The translations under genes were made by a program, and so were the position numbers. The notes below the pieces were generated by a model. The model saw only the letters and a program-made list of their open reading frames with translations. It was not told the DNA's origin and did not search any database. From NCBI GenBank assembly GCA_027576995.1, contig JANBQC010000507.1:1-20862 (forward strand): a stretch of 20,862 nucleotides of DNA, in the 5' to 3' direction. This DNA comes from Dimargaris cristalligena (taxonomy: Eukaryota; Kickxellomycota; Dimargaritomycetes; Dimargaritales; Dimargaritaceae). Numbering within the stretch: the stretch's first letter is position 1; every line of letters begins with the position of its first letter. Below are positions 10,281-19,466 of the stretch, piece by piece.

Positions 10281-10961
10281 TTATAACTTCGGCGCGACAC
10301 CTTCCAGGGTTTGGCTGCCGTAGGCCACCACTTTGCCCGATTCTTTTAGGGTCACTTCACCGCGCAGAAATTGCGCGTTTTTGCCTGGTTTAATGGCGAA
10401 TATGCGAACCAGAACAGGCTTGTTCGCAGCCCCAGCGTTCACGCAATGCACAACGAGGTCGGAGGTCTTGGGGATGAATAACTCGCCTTCGGATTTACCC
10501 TGGTTAATCACTGTGGACAGCCCAGATGGATGCAATACATTAGGATGCTGCGATTACTAATAATAAGATGTATGCAACTCAGTGCACTCATTAAAAATGG
10601 GGCACTGTTTGGTATATGGCATTGGCATTGGCAGAGTCAGGCTAGTGGCCATGCTATAATTAACATGTATAATGTGCACAGCGATGGTCCAGCGTAATTG
10701 TTACCTAAGTTCGTAGGCACTCGACTTACTTTGGGCAATGTAAAACATTTTTCCGGCGTAACTCAGGAGTGTGGCTACACATCCGCCGTGGAGGACGCCT
10801 GTGCCGTTAACGTGGCGGGTGGTGGGGGTGAACTGGTAAACAGCGGCTTCCGGAGTGGCCTCGATAAGGACCATATCGCGAATAATATCCTGTCCGAAAG
10901 GAGCTTCGGCATCAGCAATATCGTTAACGCCAAGCAGCACTGTTCTGGGAGAAGTGGCCAT
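10281..10961 (-). CDS. PaaI/ACOT13-like hotdog-fold acyl-CoA thioesterase
   Basis: Two exons, 10961-10730 and 10510-10281, give 153 residues, a usual size for this family, which hydrolyses acyl-CoA thioesters as a homotetramer. The donor is GTAAGT. The acceptor CCACAG is preceded by a CCTAAT branch point and is the only one matching the donor's phase. Residues 52-60 (NGTGVLHGG) are the family signature, followed by ATLL. Residues 94-117 (SDLVV to FAIKPGK) and 135-145 (SGKVVAYGSQT) match the later strands. ACOT13 uses Asn50 and Asp65; here Asn52 is kept but the Asp position is Ser67 (ATLLS instead of ATLVD), so activity may be altered. The C-terminus is APKL, close to but not a canonical PTS1 peroxisomal signal. 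The first ATG after an in-frame non-ATG stretch was chosen. Family assignment is firm; substrate is unknown. Confidence 0.75.
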
Positions 10962-11186
10962 GGTAAGCCAAGTAAACCGTGGAGAATAAGAAAGGCGCAC
11001 CGGTAGACAAGGCCGTAGGTATAATGAGATAGGAAGTTGCTGTGGGGCACTTTGGGCTATAAAAAATAAATGTAAAGATGGGAAAGCCAGTCAAAGGAAT
11101 GCAACCAGGCAATGCCAAAGTGGCTGGGCACTGGAGGAAAGAATAGAGTGCTAGTCATACTGTCATATAGTATTCCTTTTATTGTA

Positions 11187-11192
11187 TTTATT
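11187..11192 (-). terminator. AATAAA polyadenylation signal of the DUF202 gene
   Basis: On the minus strand an AATAAA lies about 100 nt past the TGA stop at 11295-11293. A second copy sits at 11183-11178. Confidence 0.5.
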
Positions 11193-11292
11193 TCCCACTT
11201 TAATAAGTATATCAGCTCATATGACCCTTGTTTTACACTTTAATTTATTTAGTACACCGCTTTTTTACATTTACACCAATATATATATATGT

Positions 11293-11694
11293 TCAGTTGC
11301 CCAAGAGCGACAAGCCAAATATAATAGCCAAACTACCCACCAGGACCATAAAAGCCAAGGGGTAGTCGTTACGCCACGTCACCGACACCCAGTACTGGCG
11401 GAGAATCACCAAGTACCCCACCACGGCAATGACAAAGGTGCTGAGGCCCAGGGTCAGCCAGGTCAGGCTATAGGTTCGACTGTGGCGGGGGTCTAGCGGC
11501 AGAGACGACTGCTGTAGGTAGAGGGCCGCCCCCAGTACCGAGGCGGTCAAACTGAGGCGAAAAAACGAGAGAAATGTGCGTTCATACGATAGGTGGTCCC
11601 GTACGACAGAAAGTTCATGGGGAAGGGCGTGGTAGGAAGGTAGGTTACAGGCAGGGGAGTGAGAAGTGCGCAGAAGAGGCGTGGCTTCGTTCAT
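11293..11694 (-). CDS. DUF202-family small membrane protein, probably vacuolar
   Basis: Single exon, 133 residues. Residues 31-60 (VRDHLSYERTFLSFFRLS and the following hydrophobic run) match the DUF202 signature of an amphipathic RxxLxxERTxLxxxR segment leading into the first span. Spans are at about 41-60, 76-97 and 111-131, giving the three-span layout usual for the family, whose biochemical role is not established. Residues 3-8 (EATPLL) form a perfect [D/E]xxxL[L/I] acidic dileucine signal, which in fungi directs membrane proteins to the vacuole by AP-3; location there is inference. The frame is open upstream to 11847 without an ATG and contains a tyrosine run encoded by a trinucleotide repeat, so I start at the first ATG (11694) and treat that part as leader. 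Confidence 0.75.
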   Translation of the reverse strand: MNEATPLLRTSHSPACNLPSYHALPHELSVVRDHLSYERTFLSFFRLSLTASVLGAALYLQQSSLPLDPRHSRTYSLTWLTLGLSTFVIAVVGYLVILRQYWVSVTWRNDYPLAFMVLVGSLAIIFGLSLLGN

Positions 11695-11760
11695 GAGGGA
11701 AAAGGAGGGTAAAGAGGAAAGGAGGGGTTTTCCTCCTAGTAAAACTAAGCGAGTGAGTGA

Positions 11761-11781
11761 GTAGTAGTAGTAGTAGTAGTA
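11761..11781. repeat. GTA trinucleotide microsatellite, seven copies
   Basis: Seven GTA repeats lie about 65 nt upstream of the DUF202 start codon, in its probable 5' UTR (TAC repeats in the transcript). Next to it are GAGT repeats and GGTGCGGGTGCGGGTG, so the whole leader is low complexity. Confidence 0.85.
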
Positions 11782-11784
11782 GTG

Positions 11785-12525
11785 GTGGCGGGTGCGGGTG
11801 CGGGTGGATGGGCAATTGGGATGAGAGAATGGAGTTGGTGAATGCACAAAGGGTAATAATAGTAGTGGGAATATCTATTGGGAAGGAAGGGCCTGCAGTA
11901 GCAGTAATATATAAAGATGGGAGATAAGGAAAGTAAAAAAGAGTCCCTATTAATTAGCCACAGCCATACTAAATAATAGCGGCTTTCGGTACAACTATTA
12001 TTTCCGATTCAATACAACAATTGTCTCACACTCCCCAATCAAATAAGCTACCGAGGGGGGCGTACAGATAGTTGTGCCATACAAGAAATAGCCCCGTTTT
12101 CACAAATTAACCGTCTCCCCCGTTGCTGCTTATTCAGACGTCGTGCTTCTCCCTATAATCCAGACTCCCCGAGATCTTATAGACCAGAATTACAGGGGCT
12201 ATTGGCTCTCATCTTCACTTGACCAATCTCGTAAATTCGACCTAGTCGTTACTGGCCGGCTAGATAAGATAATTAATTAATTACTACGCGTGATATAGTA
12301 GTATACATAGTAGAGTGGAGCATGCTTTACTTTATGACTTTTATAAAGCCATTCACAGCAAATTGGGTTGAGTGGTCCAAGCTATATCTCAAAGCAGAGA
12401 TTAAATATGAATATATAGGTGAGTGTGTGTGTGCAAATTAGATGGTTCGATGGCCAATTCTGAACAACTGGGGAAAATCGCGGTGCTCAATCGATCAGAG
12501 AGGGACAATGGTTCTTCTAATCGAT
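11785..12525. other. Intergenic: upstream region of the DUF202 gene and 3' flank of the USP-like gene
   Basis: No coding signal is seen. The part nearest the DUF202 gene is purine-rich on the + strand, with an A/T-rich TATATATTA-type element (about 11907-11916), which could serve as its promoter on the minus strand. The remainder is AT-rich with an ATTAATTAATTA stretch near 12270 and a short GT repeat near 12424. Confidence 0.4.
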
Positions 12526-15500
12526 TTACGCCTCCATGGCCAAATTATTAGGCCCAGATGAAAGGAAGGCAAAGGATGCATCCTCCACCTGTTGCTGTAA
12601 CGTGGCATACGTTTGCCACAACGTCGGTGGGTCATCATTATTATCTCCCCCCTCCGCACCTCGCCGCTCCCCAACAACCCCTGTTGCTGCTGCTGCCTCC
12701 CCTTGCCTCCTTCCATGGCCTTCCACCGCCACGTCATCGGTGTCCATATCGTCGGTCTTGCCCGTCGTGGTCGTTGCCTTTTCCTCCCGACTGGACAGAA
12801 AGGTGCACACAATTCGGTTAAGCAGTGCGGTCTGCCCCGTTGACCAACTGGCCGCATGGGCCCGTTCGCTCACCACCAACCATTCGTGTTGGAGTTCCGC
12901 CACCCAACCGGCGCACAACTCGGCACTGTCATCATCGGGGTGGAGGCGCGGCGACCCTTCCTCAGGGCACTGACGACATTCCGGGGCCAGCGTCTCGCTT
13001 ACCAGTCGGGCCGTCTTAATTCCGCACACCAGTCCCCGTTGGCGGAAGGATGGCTGGGCCACTTGTTTGATGGCCGATGAATTCAACCGACCCAATACAT
13101 AGTGAAGGTTGTCCAGGATTTCTCGCCGCTTGGTTAATTGGCCCAGGTAGTAGTGGTGCGATGTGGGATCACAGCCCCCCACGGGTTTCCGGGGCGGTAG
13201 AGGTGGTGACCGCGACTGCGACTGCGATGGTGAAACTGAACCCGATCCCGAAGTGGTGGCCGATTGGGGCGATAAATGGAACGACGGTTTCTCCGGAGCA
13301 TTTAAGTGAGCAAACTCGGCTACCCAGCGATCATTGGCATCCAGAGCCTGTTTGAACTCCCCACTGGCCTCGGCAAAGGCTCCCTCGGCGGCCGAGGTGA
13401 GGGCCCGAACAAGTAGGCGGACGACCTTCAGATAGCCCCGGTAACAAGTCTGGTATTTCTGGAAACAAGGCAATTTCCAAATACCTTCCAATTCGGCCGA
13501 GGTCTAGCCAATAAACAAATAGGGTATATCGGAGTGGCAGAGTTAGAATATATACCAGTAGTTTCTCACCGTATATGGTTAGTATCCGGTAAATATAAAT
13601 AATATTAAAGCGAGTCCAATGAACCATTCCTCTAGGCAATACTAACCCACATAGGTGGGAGGAGGAGGGGGAAGAACACAGGGCGGTGTTACTGGCCGGA
13701 TCATAAAGCGCCACTTACCGGATCAGCCGAGGGGACATCCCTACTTTCCCAAAACCGAATCACATCGTCCGTAGCGCCGGCGCGATACAGGAAAATGTCG
13801 AGTCGTCGCACAATCCGGGGGCTGGAATTATCCAAGGCAATGGACTCATTAATCAGCGTATTAATCTGGGCCAATCGGACATCCGCCGCCAACATCGTAC
13901 TATCCCTTCGGATTAACGAGCGGTTCGCATACGGAGAAAGGTGGTCCACACCCGCTGGGGGCGCGAGCGGGGGTGGCGAGGAAGCGAGTGTGGGAGTGGC
14001 TGCTCGGACCAGTTCATGGTAACCCATCGGTCCCGTATTACGGAACGGGTTCATTTCAAAGGCCTTCTCGGCCTGTTCCTCTTCGGACTGTTTCATCCAC
14101 TGGCGAATTTCGCGGGTCAACTGGGAATTGTCTGAACGGACCTGTTCGACCAGGGGTTCCGGAATTAGCGTTGCCTCCGCCGAAGGGGGGGAAGCTTCGG
14201 TTTGCGCCCGGCGGGCCGTCCGGATCATGCGTGGGGATAGATAAATCAGGCCGCAAATGTGGGCAGTGTCCTCAACGAAAAGATCATTGATGGTTACTGC
14301 TTCGCAGCGAGCGGCTTCAAACCGCAGCCAGGGTATAGTATCGTCGTCTTCGCATTCCATGGGTTCAGCCGTTCCGGTCGGAGGCGTTTCCGGACGGATT
14401 TCCGCCCCATTCTCCTGATTTGAGTCTGGGTCGGCATCGGTCTGACTAGGTGGGTCGCGGTCATTATCGTTGTTGTTGGCCCACTGGCGGACATAAAGGC
14501 ACGTTTGATTCGGATTCCCGCCGTTCCGGCCCTTGAGAATAACGGCGTGCAGGTCATAGGGAAAACGGCGGAGGCGCGGGTCCTCGTAAACTCCGTCCAT
14601 CTGGTGCGCCAGCTGTTCGGCCTCCGACAAACACATTTCCTGGGTCTGCTGGCGGATATTGGCCAATTTAGCCAGGAAGGCCCCCGTGGGTGAAAGGCGC
14701 TCCCGAAGTTTGGGATCCAAGGGGATGGGTCCCCCCTCATCCTCCACCAAAGTCGAAGCCGCTGGTGCTGGTGTGAAATCATCACTATGGGCCACTCCGT
14801 CCGCCGAATTCAAAGTCGAAGTGGACGCAGTAGGCGAGCCCTGTAGGCGTTCCAATAATCTTTCGGTATCCTGCAGCAAGTTGGGGATAGGCACCCCCTG
14901 GTGGTGGGTGGGATGCTGGGCCTGGGCCGCATGAAGACGGTCCAGACGGGCCTTCCTGGATTTGACGCGGGCCTCAATCTGCTGGACCACATCGGCATTG
15001 CAGGTCAGATAGCGGTCCATGTAGATCCGTGTGCTTAAACTCAGGGAAGGTGTGGGCCGCCGACCCGAGTAGGAGGATGTGTCGGCAGCTTGGGAGGACG
15101 GGTGGACTTGATGTTGATGATGGCCTAGTCGAATGTAGGCCACGTCAGTCAGCTGTCGAATGGTGACGGATCGACCGGGCTGGGTGTTGATTGTTTGTTG
15201 GATTAAAGCATGCAGCTCCACAAGCAGGCCCAGGGAAGACCCGGCCGGTGCATCACGGGGGTGGGGTAAATCGAAGAGCAAGAGGGGGTGCAGTTTAGAC
15301 GCAGGTCTAGCAGCCAGCTCTGGTCCAGACGCCAGTGGGTCGATTAACAGGTCGTCCACGGTAGAGGCCGCCGGTGGGGCCGTCCGGGCTTCCTCGATTA
15401 GACTGGACAGCCGGGGCCAGGGGGCGGTTGCGTCATCAGGTTGGCCGAGGCGACCCGTTTCCAGAGCGATATTCAGTTGACTCAGGAACGCTTCTACCTC

Positions 15501-17459
15501 CGACAGGCCACATTGATTAGTGGGTCCCCCCGCCTTTAGCTCCCCCCTCGTGGGCGGGGGCAGCTCTGATGGTTCCAGGGTTCGTCCCACGAGGGAGCTA
15601 TCCACATAGGACCGTTTACTCAGCGTCAGAAAGGCAAACAAGCGCGTGAGTTCGCGTACGAAGGCGTGGTTTTCCGCTTCCGCCGGGGTGTCACCGAGGA
15701 GGTCCAGAGGGGCGGGGGTTTCCGACTTGGCGGTGGAAGCACCGCTTTCCTGATTGCCGCTTCCGCCCGGGCTGCGGTCAGTCTTTTCGTCACTTAACTC
15801 CCCCTGGCCCCGCCAGTACCCGTCGGGGGGAGGCCAGATGGCTTGGCCACCCGTAGGGAGACACTTCCATAGATGATCCCGTACGGGAGCTAGGTGGAAA
15901 TAGGCGAGGCAGAGTTCGTTCAGCAATGGAACGGGATGGTCGTTAGAACTGCGGCCATGGCTAGGGTTGGGGATGGTGTGGGGAAGAGGGCGAAGTCCAA
16001 CGGGATCATCTGATTTGCGTCGACGTTCTAAAGGGTTGGGCGGGTCTACCCAACCGATCGGTGAATAAGGGTCCTGAGGGACGGCTGGTACCATGGCCGA
16101 AGCCATACTGGCCTGGATGGCCCGGGCGAGGTCCTGCTCCTCCTAATAATAGGAATGTAGTTGGTAGGACGGTAATAGGGCGACGAGTGCGTTTATCAGA
16201 CGAATAGAATAATGAGAGACAGTCCCGGGCATGGCGTGATATTACCGGGTAGTATGTTTAAATATGGGAGAAGTTCATTTGGGCTGTATAATGAAAAATC
16301 CATTGGATGAGGCCAATATTACTGGTTAAGGACTATTCTCCCACATATTATTCACCCATACATGTATTATGTAAAACCCTATACAGCTGGTTCGAATTTC
16401 ATCCATATAGAATAAGACCATCCTATTTAGGCCTGGCCATTCCGAGGCGGAATATCCACCACACAACCTATGGGCGCATAGGAGAAAGAGAGGGGGGTGA
16501 TCAACGAAGTTTAACCGGCCGGAGAGTTTACTAACCTGTGATTCGGGGATGGGGCTTAAATACGAGTTGGGGCGGGGCGATGGCGATCTCCCTGTAACGT
16601 CGGACGAAAAGGGTAGTAACCGATCGTACAACTGATCGTGGTGGGGCCCCTCTGGATTCGGCCGTGACTCGGCCAGGGATGCTTGGATAGCCCGGTGGAG
16701 TTGGGTATCCTCGTCCATCATATCGTTGTCCACATCCGTAGATGGGAACTCTCCTGAAAAGTCGTACGAATTAATGGGCGGAGTGCCGGACGGCGAAATT
16801 ACAATAGGGGCGTATTTGGTATTACCGGCGGAGGTGGTCGACGGAACGCCGAGGCGCGGGAAATCCTGCAGTGATTGGAGAGCGGGGGCCGCCGCCGTGG
16901 TAGTAGTAGTAGAATGGGCGGAAGCACCCGAAAGTAAAGGGCCAACAAAGGGCTCATTATTAGGGGGAGTGGTTGCAGCATCCCAGGTCGTCGAAGTCCC
17001 GGTCATTTTAGGGTGGGACGCCAGAGGCAGAGGGGAGGTGGCGGCCACGCTGGAATAGGATGGCGGAGGGGGGAGCTGGCTAGTGACTGAAGCCGGGTCG
17101 AGTCGGGGACTATTCGTGGGTCTGAAGGAGGGCGACGAAGCCGACGAAGGAATGGTGGTTATACTCCCCCAATGAACACCATTGCCACTACTGTTGTGGT
17201 TGTGGTTGTTGGTGGTGGTGGCTGCAGCCTGACTGTAGGGTGGTGGCGAGGCTGGGTGACTGGGGTAGTGGTCACTCAGTTCGGAGGGCGTCAGGTAGCC
17301 GCCCGAGAAGAGGAAATCGGCGGCCTTGGCCACATCTTGGTTAAATCTGCGAAGGGCCCCCCGGGCCTGAGGCAGTTCGATGCCCATTTCCATCAGCTGG
17401 AGTACGCCGGGACTCAGGGCCTTCTGGGAACCGGTCGTCGAGGTGGAAGCCCCGTCCAT
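12526..17459 (-). CDS. USP25/28-class ubiquitin-binding protein, probably catalytically dead pseudo-deubiquitinase
   Basis: Three exons, 17459-16536, 16142-13719 and 13503-12526, all phase 0, give 1441 residues. Donors are GTTAGT and GTAAGT; CTAAC precedes the last acceptor. Order: UBA (about 15-54, with MGI and KAADFLFSGG), low-complexity linker, UIM1 (about 247-266, TQLHRAIQASLAES), UIM2 (309-324, QDLARAIQASMASA), then a USP scaffold at 355-943. Anchors to USP25/28 are DDPVGLR (353-359), AYF (388-390), SYVDSS (486-491), LSEVEAFL (521-528), the diagnostic RIYMDRYL (680-687), YDLHAVIL (837-844), WLRF (913-916) and LIYL (940-943). The catalytic residues are missing: the Cys position aligns with Pro380 or Ile364, the His of the GHY motif with Gln854, and the Asn/Asp after WxxF with Glu917/Ala918. 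Low-complexity inserts interrupt the scaffold. It probably binds ubiquitin chains without cutting them. The start is the first in-frame ATG after a stop. Confidence 0.82.
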
Positions 17460-17580
17460 GGTAATAGTGGGGTGACTCAATGGGGGTGAAATAAGTCCAG
17501 GGGAATAGAGCAGGGGCGGCCTGGGGTAACACGGGTACTGGAGAGGTTAGAGGGCGTGATTAAGATAAAATCAGCGGAAG

Positions 17581-17665
17581 GAAAGTAATATAGAAAGAGA
17601 GGCACTGAGAGAGCGAGTAAAAGAGGAAGAGAGAGAAAGAGAACGGAAGAGAGAGCGAGAGAGAA
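17581..17665. repeat. GA-rich low-complexity tract
   Basis: Imperfect GA/GAGA repeats, reading as a CT-rich tract in the minus-strand direction, 120-200 nt upstream of the USP-like start codon. Confidence 0.7.
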
Positions 17666-18024
17666 TTCCCTTCTTCCTAGAAAGCCTGGGCGGAAACTAT
17701 ACAGGGCCTATTGCTTGGACTCAGCGGGGTTTAAGTCGTACTCGTTCGTTCCAGTTGACTTTCCCCCAAAGTCCTATAGTCCGTAACAAACGTAAGCGGG
17801 TGTATTTTAGAGCAGCGGCCCGCTTCGTCCACACGGTTTGCGACGACTCCATATGAAGGGAAAAGCGGTGGAGAGCAGCGACCCCTCTGCCCAGCCGGGT
17901 GCGTCCTTCTGACCTAGTACGGCGTTGTTCGTCACCCCCTCCCTCCTCCCTTCCTTAGCTGACAATCCCCCTTTGATTGTAACATGCAGATGGTGGTAAT
18001 CCTCCCACAATTTACGTTTAGTCT

Positions 18025-18030
18025 TATATA
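18025..18030 (+). promoter_or_regulatory. TATA-like element of EMC6
   Basis: TATATA about 85 nt upstream of the EMC6 ATG, followed by a pyrimidine-rich leader. Confidence 0.4.
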
Positions 18031-18114
18031 CCCAACCCCGCTCCCCTGAAGTCTGACTTCGCTCTCTTCCTGCCCCAGTTCCCCCAGTTCGGATTCGCCT
18101 TTCTCTACTCGACC

Positions 18115-19186
18115 ATGCCCGCCGCTTCCACACGGAAACCCGCCCCCGCGGCCGAAGCCCCAACGGAACTCTCTCCCTATGAAAAGGCTTTCCGTTCCGA
18201 TGTCGAATGGTCCAAGGTTAGTACAATATATATACCTTGTGAATGTGAATGGTAATTCAAGTGTAAATGTGCGCGTGTGCCGCGATACAGTCAGCCTGTC
18301 ATTAGCAGGAAAGAGTATACGGACAGGGAGATACGAAGACGACCCATACCTTCGGGTCTATCCGCGCTTCCCTGCTTTCCCGTTTCAGACCCACCTTGTG
18401 GTTTACCCTAGCGATAGATATAGCGGGTAAATTGGGCCAATGGATCGCTGGCCCCGGTCATCTGAGCCCAATGTTTCTTAGTTCTTAGGGTACCCGGGCC
18501 ACCGATATTAACCCCTTCCCTCCTCCCTCCCTTGGCATCCATCTCGGCTGGTCCACAATCTTCTGCCTATTCTCTATTGCTTCCCGCCGCGCTAATCTAT
18601 CCGGCGTTTCGCCAGACCGAACTCAAAGACGTCCTCTTTTGGCTCCTCAGCGGACTATCCCTGGTGTCCGGACTGATCTGTGGTGTCTTGGGTCTCACCG
18701 GCTATGTCGGCTTTATCAGGTGAGATACATCTTTGAATTCGGGACTCTCTGAATTGGACATGGGCCTTTGATTCTTCAATCGCCACCAATTCATGCTAAA
18801 AAATATCCGCCCCTTGGTACTATTGACTTCGCTATGCCCAATCTCCCTACTGAGCACAGCCCGACTAACCCCTTACACTCTACCTCTACGTTCATTGCAC
18901 GACTGGCCCGGTCTCCCAAATGTGACCCTAACTGGTGCCTCCTTTAACGGCCCTGCTTGGCTACGCCCTTGTTCCACCCCTATTCCTTCCCTCCCCAACA
19001 ACCAGCTATTTCGTAACGTCGTTTTCGGCCATGTCCTATTACATTGGCACGTTTCTGCAGCTCGATGCCGATGATTTCGGCGGAAAAGCCGAGCTCCTGC
19101 AAGATGCGTATACTGCTGGACTAGGCGTCTTTTTGACTGGCTGGATTTGTATGTACACCCTGTTTCATGGGGCGTCGGCCAACTAA
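18115..19186 (+). CDS. EMC6: ER membrane protein complex subunit 6 (EMC6)
   Basis: EMC6 is a core membrane subunit of the EMC, the ER insertase for tail-anchored and multi-span proteins. Three exons, 18115-18216, 18616-18719 and 19006-19186, give 128 residues (family about 110). Donors are GTTAGT and GTGAGA. Branch points are CTAAT (18592-18596) and CTAAC upstream of the second acceptor; phases match, with codon 69 (Ser) split across intron 2. Residues 57-68 (GVLGLTGYVGFI) match the family signature, GILGLTGLYGFI in animals. Spans are at about 41-60, 65-85 and 104-123. The introns, 399 and 286 nt, are long for so short a gene. The N-terminus (1-25) is Ala/Pro-rich and unconserved. The ATG context (ACCATGC) is good. 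The assignment is firm; the length of intron 1 leaves a small chance of a missed micro-exon. Confidence 0.85.
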
Positions 19187-19460
19187 GTCCTCGCAAGGCA
19201 TTTCCGTGTTTATGATTGAACTTCGGTCAAGGCCCGTTCCATAGTCCCTGTGACAAAACAGATCCAACTATCCAACCGAACAAATCGTCGAGTGCCCATT
19301 TTTATTCAGCCCGGTAGGAGTCTTCGACTGGTCGTTTTTTTTTGTTTGGACATTACCCCACACATCCATCCCCTCTGTTCATATATTGGAACGGCTCAAC
19401 TAATGGGACTTGGCCCTATATGTACAGTCTACCCTGGCTTGAAAAATACCCGGCTCTTAA

Positions 19461-19466
19461 AATAAA
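19461..19466 (+). terminator. Possible polyadenylation signal of EMC6
   Basis: An AATAAA lies 275 nt past the EMC6 stop; no closer exact copy was noticed. Confidence 0.35.

Larger units (their letters stand above)
17460..18114. promoter_or_regulatory. Shared divergent upstream region of the USP-like gene and EMC6
   Basis: The two genes face away from each other across 655 nt with no coding signal. A GA-rich tract (17581-17665) becomes a CT-rich leader on the minus strand for the USP-like gene. The EMC6 side has its own CT-rich leader (about 18040-18114) and a TATATA element. Co-regulation of the pair is possible but only inferred from layout. Confidence 0.5.

Noticed and set aside
10511..10547. 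An earlier acceptor (CGCAG before CATCCTAAT) for thioesterase exon 2, which would add HPSGLST
   Set aside because: It is phase 0 while the only good donor (GTAAGT at 10729) is phase 1. The CCTAAT within it is well placed as a branch point for the phase-matched acceptor at 10512-10511.
13701..13718. C-terminus VSGAL directly after SADP in the USP-like gene
   Set aside because: The sequence there is a GTAAGT donor, and a phase-matched exon with a CTAAC branch point follows at 13503.
12536..16000. Many + strand open frames opposite the USP-like gene, such as 13795-14022 and 12536-12973
   Set aside because: They are GC-rich antisense shadows of coding exons, without motifs or splice support.
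16389..16400. GGTTCGAATTTC resembling a tRNA B box
   Set aside because: No matching A box or acceptor stem could be paired around it, and it lies within an intron.
17460..17480. Longer start of the USP-like protein reading from 17480
   Set aside because: That codon is TTG. The first ATG in this frame is at 17459, and it precedes the UBA domain.
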